The notes beneath the pieces were generated by a model. That model was not told the DNA's origin and made no database searches. It worked only from the letters and a program-made list of their open reading frames with translations. Positions 8,623-18,375 of a DNA stretch of 64,000 bases are shown piece by piece. The stretch's first letter is position 1. The number at the start of each line of letters is the position of its first letter. The stretch is taken from the NCBI GenBank assembly GCA_041649955.1, contig JBAZMD010000002.1, forward strand, positions 50,332 through 114,331, given 5' to 3'. The stretch is from JAQUPP01 sp041649955 (lineage in GTDB: Bacteria > Patescibacteriota > Patescibacteriia > UBA2591 > JAQUPP01). The position numbers and the translations under genes were made by a program.

Positions 8623-9537
8623 ATGAAATGTTTAGTTATCGGCGGCGCCGGGTTTATAGGCTCCCATCTTACGGATAGATTAATAGAAGAGAAATACAAA
8701 GTGGCAGTGATTGATAATTTGTCTACCGGCAAAAAAGAAAATTTAAACCCGAGGGCAAAATTTTATCAAATTGATATTTTAAGTCCTCGGATTTCTAAAA
8801 TTTTTCAAAAAGAAAAACCTGAAATAGTTTTTCATTATGCCGCCCAAATTGATGTTAGAAAATCAGTAGAAAACCCAATGGAAGACGCTAAAATCAATAT
8901 TTTGGGGGGTCTTAATCTTTTAGAAAATTGTAAAAAATTTAAAGTAAAAAAGATTATTTTTGCATCAACCGGCGGAGCAATTTATGGCGATGCTGATATT
9001 ATCCCTACCTCTGAGGATTATCCGGAATTCCCCCTATCTCCTTACGGCATCGCTAAATTAACAATAGAAAAATATTTAAATTATTACTGCAAAATTTTTG
9101 GCCTATCTTATATCGCATTACGTTTTGCCAATGTTTACGGGCCTCGCCAAAACTCAAAAGGTGAAGCAGGAATAATAGCAATTTTTTGCGATAAAATGTT
9201 ATCAGGAAAACAGCCGATTATTAATGGCAGCGGAAAACAAACCCGAGACTTTGTTTATGTAAAAGATGTGGTTGAGGCCGCCGTTTTAGCGCTCAAAAAA
9301 AACAAAGTGGGTACTTTCAACATTGGTACTTCTAAAGAAACAGACATTAATACTATTTTCAAAAAACTAAAAGAATTAACCGGCTCAAAATACAAAGAAA
9401 TTCACTGCCCGGAAAAACTAGGTGAACAAAAAAGAAGCTGCCTCACTTACTTCAAGGCGAAAAAAGAACTCGGCTGGCAACCTAAATATAATTTAGACAA
9501 TGGTTTAAGACAAACAGTAGAATGGTTCAAAAAATAA
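8623..9537 (+). CDS. NAD-dependent nucleotide-sugar epimerase/dehydratase
   Basis: Extended short-chain dehydrogenase of 304 residues. The dinucleotide motif GGAGFIGSH is at the N-terminus, the catalytic Ser/Thr in FASTGGAIYGD, and the YxxxK pair in SPYGIAKL. It is closest in look to UDP-glucose or UDP-GlcNAc 4-epimerases (GalE/WbpP), but a 4,6-dehydratase role cannot be excluded from sequence alone. It follows the dehydrogenase by 51 bp and slightly overlaps one possible start of the next gene. Probable role: supplying a UDP-Gal or UDP-GalNAc type sugar to the polysaccharide. Confidence 0.85.
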   Translation: MKCLVIGGAGFIGSHLTDRLIEEKYKVAVIDNLSTGKKENLNPRAKFYQIDILSPRISKIFQKEKPEIVFHYAAQIDVRKSVENPMEDAKINILGGLNLLENCKKFKVKKIIFASTGGAIYGDADIIPTSEDYPEFPLSPYGIAKLTIEKYLNYYCKIFGLSYIALRFANVYGPRQNSKGEAGIIAIFCDKMLSGKQPIINGSGKQTRDFVYVKDVVEAAVLALKKNKVGTFNIGTSKETDINTIFKKLKELTGSKYKEIHCPEKLGEQKRSCLTYFKAKKELGWQPKYNLDNGLRQTVEWFKK

Positions 9538-9566
9538 AATCATTAATAAAATATAATATTGAAAGT

Positions 9567-10568
9567 ATGAAAGATTTAGAATCATCAAAAAAAAATATCG
9601 CTGTAATCGGCGGAGGTTATTGGGGCAAGAATTTAGTCAGAAATTTTTATGAACTGGGTGTTTTAAAAACCGTCAGCGATCTTAATCAAAACGCGCTTGA
9701 TGCTTTGAAAAAAAATTATCCGGAAATTAATACTACGCAAAAATTTGAAGACGTGGCTCTTGATAAAAATATCAAGGGCGTAGTTATTGCCACGCCGGCC
9801 GCTACTCATCATCAAGTGGTTAAAAAATTTCTTCTGGCCGGCAAAGATGTTTTTGTAGAGAAACCCTTGGCTCTAAATATCAAACACGGTGAAGAATTGG
9901 TAAAATTAGCCGAAAAACAAAAATGCATTTTAATGGTCGGACATCTTCTTCTTTATCATCCGGCTGTGATTAAATTAAAAGAATTGATTGAACAGGGAGA
10001 ACTGGGAAAAATCCGCTATATTCATTCCAATCGCCTTAATTTCGGAAAACTTCGCACTGAAGAAAATATTCTTTGGTCGTTTGCTCCGCATGACATCGCG
10101 GTCATTATTGATTTAATAGGGAAATTGCCTAAAAAAATTTGCAGCCATGGCATGGATTGGCTGAATAAAAACGTGGCGGACAGCACTTTAAGTTATTTTG
10201 AATTTGATAAAAATCAAGCCGCGCATATTTTTGTTTCTTGGCTCAATCCTTTTAAAGAACAAAAATTATCCGTAATCGGCGAGAAAAAAATGGCCGTTTT
10301 TGACGATCAGGCGGAAAATAAATTAGTTGTTTATCCCCATAAAGTTGAATGGCTGGGCAAGATTCCGGAAGCAAAAAAAGCGGAAGGAGAAATAATTCCC
10401 CTGCCGCAGCTTGAACCCTTGCGCCAAGAATGCCAGCATTTTCTTAATTGCATTGAGACTCGCAAAAATCCTAAAAGCGACGGCCGCGAAGCATTAAATG
10501 TTTTAAAAATTTTAAATGCTTGCCAAAAATCTTTAGATAAAAAAGGTAAAATAATAAATTTATTATAA
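9567..10568 (+). CDS. wbpB: Gfo/Idh/MocA oxidoreductase, WbpB/WlbA-like
   Basis: NAD-binding oxidoreductase with Rossmann motif VIGGGYWGKNLVRNF and the family EKPLALN signature (catalytic Lys of EKP). In the Wbp pathway this step oxidises C3 of UDP-GlcNAcA. The context (WbpA upstream, acetyltransferase and aminotransferase immediately downstream) fits that role. I place the start at the ATG at 9567 (MKDLESSKKNIAV). A longer frame from 9522 is possible but would overlap the previous gene by 16 bp and adds residues not typical of the family. Confidence 0.87.
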   Translation: MKDLESSKKNIAVIGGGYWGKNLVRNFYELGVLKTVSDLNQNALDALKKNYPEINTTQKFEDVALDKNIKGVVIATPAATHHQVVKKFLLAGKDVFVEKPLALNIKHGEELVKLAEKQKCILMVGHLLLYHPAVIKLKELIEQGELGKIRYIHSNRLNFGKLRTEENILWSFAPHDIAVIIDLIGKLPKKICSHGMDWLNKNVADSTLSYFEFDKNQAAHIFVSWLNPFKEQKLSVIGEKKMAVFDDQAENKLVVYPHKVEWLGKIPEAKKAEGEIIPLPQLEPLRQECQHFLNCIETRKNPKSDGREALNVLKILNACQKSLDKKGKIINLL

Positions 10569-10573
10569 AAACT

Positions 10574-11164
10574 ATGGAGAAAAAATTTTGGGCACATTCA
10601 TCAGCAGAAGTTTCGCCGGAAGCGAAAATCGGCTCCGGAACAAAAATTTGGCAGAACAGCCAGGTTTTGGCTGGCGCGCAAATCGGAGAAAATTGCATGG
10701 TCGGACATAATTGTTTTGTCGGCGGCAAAGTAAAAATGGGCAATGGCGTTAAACTGGAATCAAATGTTGACGCCTGGGATTTGGTTACTCTGGAAGATTA
10801 TGTTTTTGTCGGACCGTCGGCAGTATTTACCAATGACCCAAATCCGCGCGCCAAATATCCGAAAAAAAAATATCCGGAATATGGAAAATGGAAATCAACT
10901 TTGGTTAAAGAAGGCGCATCAATCGGCGCCAACGCAACGATTGTTTGCGGCGCCACCATCGGCAAAAGCGCTTTTATCGGCGCTGGTTCGGTTGTTACTA
11001 AAGATATCCCTGATTACGGTTTAGCTTACGGCGTACCGGCTGCTGTTCACGATTGGGTTTGCGATTGCGGCAATAAGCTGCAATTCAAAAACAATAAAGC
11101 CGTTTGTAAAATTTGCAAAAAACAATATAAAAAACAAAAATTAATTATTAAACTTATCAAATAA
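10574..11164 (+). CDS. wbpD: Hexapeptide-repeat N-acetyltransferase, WbpD/WlbB-like
   Basis: 196-residue left-handed beta-helix acetyltransferase. Hexapeptide turns (AKIGSG, AQIGEN, ASIGAN, ATIGKS) run over residues ~15-150, ending in the GSVVTKDIPDYGLAYGVPA motif of the family. The C-terminal residues ~156-185 form a zinc-ribbon-like CxC...CxxC (WVCDCG, CKICKK), seen in WbpD-type enzymes. Predicted role: acetyl-CoA-dependent acetylation of the 3-amino group of UDP-GlcNAc3NA. It sits 5 bp after wbpB and 4 bp before the aminotransferase gene, a tight operon. Confidence 0.9.
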   Translation: MEKKFWAHSSAEVSPEAKIGSGTKIWQNSQVLAGAQIGENCMVGHNCFVGGKVKMGNGVKLESNVDAWDLVTLEDYVFVGPSAVFTNDPNPRAKYPKKKYPEYGKWKSTLVKEGASIGANATIVCGATIGKSAFIGAGSVVTKDIPDYGLAYGVPAAVHDWVCDCGNKLQFKNNKAVCKICKKQYKKQKLIIKLIK

Positions 11165-11168
11165 TAAT

Positions 11169-12272
11169 ATGCAATTTTTAGATCTTACCGCTCAATATAA
11201 ATCCATTAAAAAAGAAATCAATAAAGCCGTTAGTAAAATATTAGGCAATGCTCATTTTATTTTAGGCGAAGAAGTGACTGAGTTGGAAAAAGAAGTTGCC
11301 GCGCATTGCAAAACGCAATACGCCATTGGCGTTAATTCCGGAACAGACGCTCTCCTTCTCGCGCTAATGGCTCTTGAAATTGGTCCGGGAGACGAAGTTA
11401 TTACCACTCCTTTCACTTTTTTCGCCACGGCAGAAGTAATTGCCGTACGCGGCGCCAAACCGATTTTTATTGATATTGATCCAAAAACTTTTAACATTGA
11501 TGTTGACAAAATTGAAGAAAAAATTACCGCGAAAACCAAAGCAATAATTCCGGTTCATCTTTATGGCCAGCCGTGTGAAATGGATAAAATAATGGAAATC
11601 GCAAAAAAACACAAACTTTATGTTATTGAAGATTGCGCTCAAGCCATTGGCGCCAAATATAAAGGAAAAAATGTGGGATCTTTCGGCGAATTCGGCTGTC
11701 TTTCATTTTTCCCTTCAAAAAATCTCGGCGCTTACGGCGATGGCGGTATGGTCTTGACTAATAATGAAAAATTGGCGGAAAAAATAAAAATGCTTCGCCA
11801 GCACGGTTCAAGAAAAAAATATTATCACGAAACTCTCGGAGTCAACAGCCGTTTAGACGCTCTTCAAGCGGCAATTTTGCGCGTTAAATTAAAATATTTA
11901 AATAAATGGGAAAAAGGCCGCCAGCAAAAAGCGAAAAAATATAATCAGAGTCTGGCAAAAATAAAAGGAATATCCGTCCCCTATCTCGCTAAAAATAACG
12001 AGCATGTTTATCATCAATACACCATTCGGGCGCAAAAACGCGACGAACTTCAGCAGTATTTAATCAAAAATAATATTCCTTCGGTTATCTATTATCCGGT
12101 GCCGCTTCATCTCCAGCCGGTTTTTAAACATTTAGGCCACAAAGAGGGCGATTTACCGGAAACCGAAAAAGCGGGAAGAGAAGTTCTAAGTTTGCCAATC
12201 TACCCTGAATTACCCGAGAAAAATCAAAATTTCATTATTGAAAAGATTAAAGAATACTATAAAAAAAATTAA
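11169..12272 (+). CDS. wbpE: DegT/DnrJ/EryC1 aminotransferase, WbpE-like
   Basis: PLP-dependent sugar aminotransferase of 367 residues. Visible are SGTDALLLAL (phosphate-binding loop), IPVHLYGQP, EDCAQAIGA (PLP-binding Asp) and the Schiff-base lysine in FFPSKNLGAYGDGG. Predicted to aminate the 3-keto intermediate made by the neighbouring WbpB-like enzyme. With WbpA, WbpB, WbpD and the 2-epimerase at 15085 it completes the five-enzyme set known to make UDP-2,3-diacetamido-2,3-dideoxy-mannuronic acid. Confidence 0.93.
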   Translation: MQFLDLTAQYKSIKKEINKAVSKILGNAHFILGEEVTELEKEVAAHCKTQYAIGVNSGTDALLLALMALEIGPGDEVITTPFTFFATAEVIAVRGAKPIFIDIDPKTFNIDVDKIEEKITAKTKAIIPVHLYGQPCEMDKIMEIAKKHKLYVIEDCAQAIGAKYKGKNVGSFGEFGCLSFFPSKNLGAYGDGGMVLTNNEKLAEKIKMLRQHGSRKKYYHETLGVNSRLDALQAAILRVKLKYLNKWEKGRQQKAKKYNQSLAKIKGISVPYLAKNNEHVYHQYTIRAQKRDELQQYLIKNNIPSVIYYPVPLHLQPVFKHLGHKEGDLPETEKAGREVLSLPIYPELPEKNQNFIIEKIKEYYKKN

Positions 12273-12294
12273 AAATTGCTAAGATTGCTAAAAT

Positions 12295-13086
12295 ATGGCA
12301 GATTTTAAAAAAAAATACGACGCACAGCCCTGGACAAAAGATTTTGCCCAAGATTTTGCTGAAGTAGAACGAGTTAAAAGTATTAGCAATATAATCCCAA
12401 AAGATGTTTGCACTATTTTGGATGCGGGATGCGGAAACGGTTTTTTTATAAATTTTCTGAAACAAAAAAACAGTTATACCAAATTAACCGGCTTAGACTA
12501 TAGCGAAGAAGCATTAAAACATGTACAGACAGATAAAATTCAAGGAGACGTTACTGCCTTGCCGTTTGCCGATAACAGTTTTGATTTAGTAACTTGCTTG
12601 GAAGTTTTAGAACACCTGCCTCAGGAAGATTTAAAAAAGGGCATTTCAGAGCTTCAAAGAGTAAGCAAGAAATATATACTTATTACTGTCCCAAATGATG
12701 AAAATTTACAGCACAATCTAAGAATGTGCCCTAATTGTTATTGCTGTTTCAATACCAATTTTCACGTAAACAGTTTTAATGATGCTAAGCTTAAAAATTT
12801 ATTTCCGCAGTTGCAATTGATTAAATTGGAAAAAATCGGCTCCTATTATAAAAAGTATCATCTTTTTTGGCCGTTTTATGCAATATATATTAATTGGCAA
12901 AAAGCTAATCTGCCCAAAATTGCAATATGCCCTCAATGCGGATATCAAAATAAAAAAGTCATAAAAAACAGCCAATGTCTGGAAAAATTTTCCGCTAAGA
13001 AAATATCTCCAATTAAATTTTTAATAAAATTTATTATTCCCGGATCAAAGCAAAGAAGATGGATTATGGCTTTATATAAAAAATAG
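12295..13086 (+). CDS. SAM-dependent methyltransferase with zinc-ribbon-like segments
   Basis: Class I methyltransferase fold. Motif I is DAGCGNGFFINF (residues ~40-52), acidic strand 2 is in GLDYSEEAL, and post-motif CLEVLEHLP follows. 263 residues. Unusually, the C-terminal half holds two cysteine pairs (CPNCYCC and CPQCGYQNKK) that could bind zinc. Substrate unknown; polysaccharide or lipid-linked sugar methylation is inferred from the operon. Spaced 22 bp from each neighbour. Confidence 0.85.
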   Translation: MADFKKKYDAQPWTKDFAQDFAEVERVKSISNIIPKDVCTILDAGCGNGFFINFLKQKNSYTKLTGLDYSEEALKHVQTDKIQGDVTALPFADNSFDLVTCLEVLEHLPQEDLKKGISELQRVSKKYILITVPNDENLQHNLRMCPNCYCCFNTNFHVNSFNDAKLKNLFPQLQLIKLEKIGSYYKKYHLFWPFYAIYINWQKANLPKIAICPQCGYQNKKVIKNSQCLEKFSAKKISPIKFLIKFIIPGSKQRRWIMALYKK

Positions 13087-13108
13087 GGATTGCAATATTA
13101 TTTTTTCT

Positions 13109-13861
13109 ATGAATAAAGTAATTAGCTTTGTTAAAAAAACATTTATTTACACTCCTTATGACGCGGAGAGTTATTGGCGGGAAAGAGCTAAAACTGGCGG
13201 TCGAAAATCCGTAATGTGGCAAAACGATATTTATAATTCTTTTGTATCGGAAATTGAAAAAGAAAAAATAAATCAATATTTAAAAAATTTAGAAGGCAAA
13301 CGAATTTTGGATTTGGGTTGCGGAGTTGGAAGAATCTCTGAATATCTCGCCGAAAAAGGAGCATTGGTTACGGGAATTGATTTAGAAGAAATGATTGAAA
13401 AAGCAAAAAAAGAAAATAATCACCCGAATATAGAATATATAATAGGTTCAATGTATGAAAGAGACTTCCCTGAAAATACTTTTGACTACATACTTTCTAT
13501 AGGAAGTATTTCTGCTTGTTGCAATACAAAACAAAAATTACAAAAAATTATTTTTATTTGCCATAAGTCATTAAAAGAAAACGGACTAATGCTCTGTATG
13601 GACCCTTTTCACAAATGGTCTTTTTTGGCTAGACCGGCTAGATTTAGCATTAACGAAGTAATAAAAATTGCCTGCAAAAATAAATTTAAATTAGTTGGAA
13701 AAAGCGGCATTTTATTTTGGCCTGTTCGATTTTTTCTTACTATTGGACGCGCGCCTAAATCTAAAAAAATAAATAAATATTTATTTCAAATGGGAGAAAA
13801 AATTCTTCGTATTTCGCCTGTTTCTTTATCGGATTACAAAATATTAATTTTTAAAAAATGA
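13109..13861 (+). CDS. SAM-dependent methyltransferase
   Basis: 250-residue class I methyltransferase. Motif I is LDLGCGVGRISEYLAEKGA at residues ~70-87, followed by TGIDLEEMIEKA (acidic SAM ribose contact) and an NTFDYILSIGSIS motif IV. Substrate unknown; it lies in the polysaccharide operon. Its TGA stop overlaps the ATG of the next gene (ATGA), indicating translational coupling. Confidence 0.85.
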   Translation: MNKVISFVKKTFIYTPYDAESYWRERAKTGGRKSVMWQNDIYNSFVSEIEKEKINQYLKNLEGKRILDLGCGVGRISEYLAEKGALVTGIDLEEMIEKAKKENNHPNIEYIIGSMYERDFPENTFDYILSIGSISACCNTKQKLQKIIFICHKSLKENGLMLCMDPFHKWSFLARPARFSINEVIKIACKNKFKLVGKSGILFWPVRFFLTIGRAPKSKKINKYLFQMGEKILRISPVSLSDYKILIFKK

Positions 13862-15042
13862 AAGTATTAATTACCGACGCTTCATCTTTGCATACTTTGG
13901 CTATTCTTAGATATCTTTCCAAAAAAGGCATTAATGTTTTTGTGATACGCAAAAATAAGCTGGACATTTCTTGCTATTCAAAATATTGCAAAGGTTATTT
14001 TGTTATTCCCCCTTCAGAAGACGAAAATATATATATAAATTTCATTTTAAAAATATTAGCTCAAGAAAAATTTGATATCCTGATACCTATCAGCTATTTT
14101 GCTACGGCAATTGCCGCAAAATATAAAGACGAAATCAATAAAATTTCCAAAGTAGAAGTCGCTGATTATGATAAAATAACAATTGCTTTAAATAAAAAAT
14201 CTACCTATGATTTAGCCGAGAAAATCGGCGTACCCTATCCTAAAACATTTTATCCGGATTCATTGGACGTAGTAAAAAAAATGGCTCCCAACTTTGAATA
14301 TCCGGTAGTTATCAAATGGATTTTAGAGGTGGGGTGCAATATTGTAAGCATAGTTCAAGACAAAAAAGAATTAATCAAAGAATATCATAAGATTTGCCAA
14401 AAGTATCATCCATCAAACGATCTTCTCCCGATGATCCAAGAGTTTGTTTCTACTGATAATAATGAGGTCTATTGTCTTTCGGCTTTATATCAAAATGGCA
14501 AATGCAAAAGAATATTTATGCAAAAACAAATAAGAAATGTACCACCCGCGGGAGGTACATGCGCTTATGCCGAAAGCTGCTATATTCCTGAAATAAAAAA
14601 ATACAGCTTGGAACTGCTTGATAAATTGAATTGGCACGGCGTTGCTCATATTGAATTTAAGTTAGACAAAAAAAATAATGTATTCAAATTAATGGAAATC
14701 AATCCCAAATTTTGGGCTTCAACGGAAATGGCGCTAAAAGCCGGCGTTAATTTTCCATATTTATTATGCCAAATGGCCCAAGGGAAAGAATTGGAATACT
14801 CTGAAGAATATGATAGAAATTTAAAATTCCATTTCCCGTTTTCCCGCGAATTACAGCATGCTAAAGAAAAACCAAATTCAATTCCTAAAATTATCATTGA
14901 TGCGTTTAGTCCTAAAATCAAATCTAATATCTGGATATCTGATATAAAACCGAATTTAATAGAACTTGGAATTTATTTGGGTTTAGTTATTATTCCCAAA
15001 CGACTTAAATCAACCATAAAATCATTATTAAGAATGAAATAA
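13858..15042 (+). CDS. ATP-grasp family ligase
   Basis: 394 residues with the pre-ATP-grasp domain (MKVLITDASSLHTLAILRYL) and an ATP-grasp core. Recognisable pieces are YPVVIKW (ATP-contacting Lys), EVYCLSALY, and the metal-binding end KLMEINPKFWAS (Glu and Asn). Such carbamoyl-phosphate-synthase-like proteins join a carboxylate to an amine. In a locus rich in uronic acids, a sugar-acid amidation or aminoacylation is plausible but inferred. Coupled to the upstream methyltransferase by a 4-bp overlap. Confidence 0.82.
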   Translation: MKVLITDASSLHTLAILRYLSKKGINVFVIRKNKLDISCYSKYCKGYFVIPPSEDENIYINFILKILAQEKFDILIPISYFATAIAAKYKDEINKISKVEVADYDKITIALNKKSTYDLAEKIGVPYPKTFYPDSLDVVKKMAPNFEYPVVIKWILEVGCNIVSIVQDKKELIKEYHKICQKYHPSNDLLPMIQEFVSTDNNEVYCLSALYQNGKCKRIFMQKQIRNVPPAGGTCAYAESCYIPEIKKYSLELLDKLNWHGVAHIEFKLDKKNNVFKLMEINPKFWASTEMALKAGVNFPYLLCQMAQGKELEYSEEYDRNLKFHFPFSRELQHAKEKPNSIPKIIIDAFSPKIKSNIWISDIKPNLIELGIYLGLVIIPKRLKSTIKSLLRMK

Positions 15043-15084
15043 AAAAATCTCAAAATATTGATATTGTACGAAAATAAAAAAAAT

Positions 15085-16176
15085 ATGACTAAAAATAAAA
15101 AAATAAAAATCCTCTGTGTTGTCGGAGCTCGACCAAACTTTATAAAAATTACCCCGCTTATTAAAGAATTTAAAAAATATCCAAAATTTCAGCCGATCAT
15201 TGTCCACACCGGTCAACATTATGATTATAAAATGTCCGGTACTTTTTTTAAAGAATTAAATATTCCTAAACCAAATTATAATCTGGGAATTAAGGCCGGA
15301 CTGCATGGCGAGCAAACCGGCAAGACAATGATTGAATTTGAAAAGGTTTGTTTAAAAGAAAAACCTGATTTGGTGGTTGTAGTCGGTGATGTCAATTCTA
15401 CCCTGGCCGGCGCCTTGGTAGCTGCCAAACTACATATCCCGGTAGCCCATATTGAAGCCGGGCTGCGCAGTTTTGACAAAACCATGCCTGAAGAAATTAA
15501 TCGCGTATTAACGGATCATCTTTCAGATATTTTATTTTGTCCCACCAAAACTGCTGTTAAAAATCTAAAAAACGAAGGAATTAAAAAAAATATTTATAAT
15601 GTCGGAGATTTAATGTATGATGTTTTTTTGAAAAAGATAAAATTTATCCAGACTGAATCTAAAATTCTTGAAAAATTAAACCTGAAACCCAAAGAATACG
15701 CTCTTTTAACCATTCATCGCGCTTCAAACGTGGACAATCCTGAAAAATTAAAAAAAATTTTAAAAGCGGTTCAATTAAGCGGCGAAAAAATTATTTTTCC
15801 CGTCCATCCCAGAACAAAAAAACAAATTAAAAAACTCAAACTTCTGCATGTTTGCCAACTTACTAACTTTCAACTCATTGAACCCCTCGGTTATTTTGAT
15901 ATGTTAATGTTGGAAAAAAATGCCAAAAAAATCATCACTGATTCGGGCGGCGTCCAAAAAGAAGCCTATTGGCTGAAAATTCCCTGCATTACTTTAAGAA
16001 ACAGAACTGAATGGGTTGAAACAACTAAAAATAAATGGAATATACTGGTCGGCGATCAAATACAAAAAAAATTTAATTTTATCAATCATTTCAAGCCCCC
16101 AACCAAGCAACTTAAATATTTCGGGCAAGGCAATGCCGCGCAGAAAATTTTTAAAATTATAAAACAAAAAATATAA
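15085..16176 (+). CDS. wecB: UDP-N-acetylglucosamine 2-epimerase family (WecB/WbpI)
   Basis: Non-hydrolysing 2-epimerase with GARPNFIKITPL at the N-terminus, HTGQHYD, VVVGDVNSTLAG, HIEAGLRSFD, PEEINRVLTDHLSD, LTIHRASN and TDSGGVQKEA motifs. It makes UDP-ManNAc, or epimerises the diacetamido-glucuronic acid made by the Wbp set. I choose the ATG at 15085; an in-frame TTG at 15058 would add nine atypical residues. Residues ~255-265 (LHVCQLTNFQ) come from a repeat-like stretch next to the conserved IEPLGY, an apparent loop insertion. Confidence 0.92.
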   Translation: MTKNKKIKILCVVGARPNFIKITPLIKEFKKYPKFQPIIVHTGQHYDYKMSGTFFKELNIPKPNYNLGIKAGLHGEQTGKTMIEFEKVCLKEKPDLVVVVGDVNSTLAGALVAAKLHIPVAHIEAGLRSFDKTMPEEINRVLTDHLSDILFCPTKTAVKNLKNEGIKKNIYNVGDLMYDVFLKKIKFIQTESKILEKLNLKPKEYALLTIHRASNVDNPEKLKKILKAVQLSGEKIIFPVHPRTKKQIKKLKLLHVCQLTNFQLIEPLGYFDMLMLEKNAKKIITDSGGVQKEAYWLKIPCITLRNRTEWVETTKNKWNILVGDQIQKKFNFINHFKPPTKQLKYFGQGNAAQKIFKIIKQKI

Positions 16177-16194
16177 ATCAATAATTTTCCGTAT

Positions 16195-16911
16195 ATGATA
16201 GACCGAAAACAAATAGAATCAACATATAAAAAAATATTCTTTGAAGAAAAAAATATTTCGCATGTACCAAATAATGACGAACCATTTTCTTTTATTCAAA
16301 AATATTTACCCCAAAACCATGATTCTTATATTTTAGATGCCGGCTGCGGCGATGGAAGATATATGCACAAACTTGCCACGCTCGGTTATAAAAATGTATG
16401 GGGCGTAGATTTATTTTCCCCTGACTCTCCTAAAATAAATAATTATATTTGCGCGAGTATAGATAAGATACCATTAGCGGACAAATCCGTGGATATGATT
16501 TATTCTCTTTCAACCATCTATTATTTAGATAAACCAATAGACGCAATTAAAGAATTTTTTCGGATTTTAAAACCCGGGGGCTGTCTTCTTATTACCGCCC
16601 ACACTAAATATTCTTTATTTACATTAAATAGAATTCTAAGACGGAAATTCAAGCCTCAATTGGTTGAGCATCTTAAAGGGGTTCGTTTTTATTCCTCGCT
16701 TGAATATAAAAAAATGATGAAGACGGCGGGTTTTAAAGTTGCAGAAATAGATGGTTATAGAATTTTTCATTTTTTTGGGCCGGTCATGCGTAAAATTTTC
16801 AAACTATGCGGCATTCAACATTCCAAACAAAAAAGAAACAAAATAATAGCATTATTAAGGTCTATTTTCGGTTATCATGCCGTTTTAGTGGGTTTTAAAC
16901 CAAACAAGTAA
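16195..16911 (+). CDS. SAM-dependent methyltransferase
   Basis: 238-residue class I methyltransferase. Motif I is LDAGCGDGRYMHKLATLG, strand 2 GVDLFSPDS, and a VDMIYSLSTIYYLD motif IV followed by the KPGGCLLITAHT post-motif. It is a Methyltransf_11-type protein with unknown substrate; sugar methylation is suggested by the operon. Starts 18 bp after the 2-epimerase gene. Confidence 0.85.
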   Translation: MIDRKQIESTYKKIFFEEKNISHVPNNDEPFSFIQKYLPQNHDSYILDAGCGDGRYMHKLATLGYKNVWGVDLFSPDSPKINNYICASIDKIPLADKSVDMIYSLSTIYYLDKPIDAIKEFFRILKPGGCLLITAHTKYSLFTLNRILRRKFKPQLVEHLKGVRFYSSLEYKKMMKTAGFKVAEIDGYRIFHFFGPVMRKIFKLCGIQHSKQKRNKIIALLRSIFGYHAVLVGFKPNK

Positions 16912-16922
16912 ATATTTTAAAA

Positions 16923-18356
16923 ATGAACAATAATTGTAAAATATTAATATTATACGAAAACAAAAAATTTGAAGGGGCTATAAAATATACCTTTGATTTA
17001 GTAATGAATATTTTAGGGTTAGAATATGAAATCTCCTCATTTGACAAATACGATTCATCAAATTTATCCGAAAAATTGATAATCGGTTACGGAAGAAAAA
17101 ATCCGCAAATTAACTCTGCTCATCAAATCCATATCTGCGAATCTGAATTATTTTGGGATAACTATTTAACTCCCCTTTCTTTGCCTGAAACTCCGTTGAA
17201 TAAATATTTTGATCTACCGATTATTTATCAGGGAACTGAAAAAATAGAAAGCCATATCAAGAATCTGAATAATTCAATTGAAACTGATATTGATATCGTT
17301 GCTTCATCTTTTTTTATGGTCGCTCGATATGAAGAAATCATTTTGAAAGACAGAGATAAATACGACAGATTTCCGGCAACCGCCAGTTTGGCTTATAAAG
17401 AAAAATTCTTGGATAGACCGATTGTTAACGAATACATAGAACTGCTTTGGAAATGGATAGACAGTTTTAATTTAGGATTTAAACGAAAAAAAATATGGAA
17501 CGATAAAAATTTTGCCGTCTGTCTGACTCATGATATAGATGAAATCTTTAAACATAAGCGCCCGCCCATATTCAGCATGGCAAGGTCGATAAAAGAAAAG
17601 AATATTAAAAAAGCCGCAACTATTTTTTTTGATTATCTGAAAACCAAATTGCGGCTCAAAGAAGACCCTTATTACAATGCGTTTGATTATATAACAAATT
17701 TGGAAAAAAAATACGGATTCAGATCGTCATTTTATTTCATGACTGACGGCGAACAGTATTCGCTGAAAAATAAAAAGGTAAAAAATCTTATTGCAAAATT
17801 TAAAAAAGAAGAATTTGAAATAGGAATACATCCGGGATTTAATGAATTTAATGATATAAAAATTTTGAAATCTAAAAAACAAGAATTGGAAAAAATACTG
17901 GGAGAAAAAATACTGGGAGGCAGACAGCATTATCTTAAATGGAAAATTCCGGAGAGCTGGAAAATTTGGGAAGAAGCAGAATTGGAATACGACGCAACCT
18001 TGGGATTTGCCGAATATGAAGGTTTTAAATGCGGAATTTGCCACCCATTTAAACCGTTTGACATTCAAAATAATAAAGTAATTAACATTTTTGAGATACC
18101 TCTTATTGTTATGGAAGGAACATTAACTACTTACAGAAAGTTATCTCCGCAATCCAGTTTGGAAATTTTATCAAAGCTTCTTTCTACTGTGGAAAAATAT
18201 TCGGGAGTTTTTGTCTTTCTTTGGCATAATTCTTTTATGACCGATCTTTTTACGCCTGAGTGGAAAAAATGTTTTGAAAATTTTTATAAAATCATTTCTC
18301 AAAAAAACTGTTCTGTCGTATCTGCTAAAACAATGTTGAATCTGTGGAAAAAATAA
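16923..18356 (+). CDS. Polysaccharide deacetylase-like protein
   Basis: 477 residues. The N-terminal ~140 residues resemble the uncharacterised domain found in front of some deacetylases. Residues ~200 onward carry a NodB-like core with VCLTHDIDEI (metal-binding Asp-Asp region), GIHPGFNEF (second metal His), and FVFLWHNSF near the end. The family removes acetyl groups from N-acetylated sugars, though THDID-type members are poorly characterised. It fits trimming of N-acetyl groups on the polymer or a precursor. No signal peptide, so it is probably cytoplasmic. Confidence 0.8.
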   Translation: MNNNCKILILYENKKFEGAIKYTFDLVMNILGLEYEISSFDKYDSSNLSEKLIIGYGRKNPQINSAHQIHICESELFWDNYLTPLSLPETPLNKYFDLPIIYQGTEKIESHIKNLNNSIETDIDIVASSFFMVARYEEIILKDRDKYDRFPATASLAYKEKFLDRPIVNEYIELLWKWIDSFNLGFKRKKIWNDKNFAVCLTHDIDEIFKHKRPPIFSMARSIKEKNIKKAATIFFDYLKTKLRLKEDPYYNAFDYITNLEKKYGFRSSFYFMTDGEQYSLKNKKVKNLIAKFKKEEFEIGIHPGFNEFNDIKILKSKKQELEKILGEKILGGRQHYLKWKIPESWKIWEEAELEYDATLGFAEYEGFKCGICHPFKPFDIQNNKVINIFEIPLIVMEGTLTTYRKLSPQSSLEILSKLLSTVEKYSGVFVFLWHNSFMTDLFTPEWKKCFENFYKIISQKNCSVVSAKTMLNLWKK

Positions 18357-18375
18357 ATTTAGAAAGTTTAAAATT

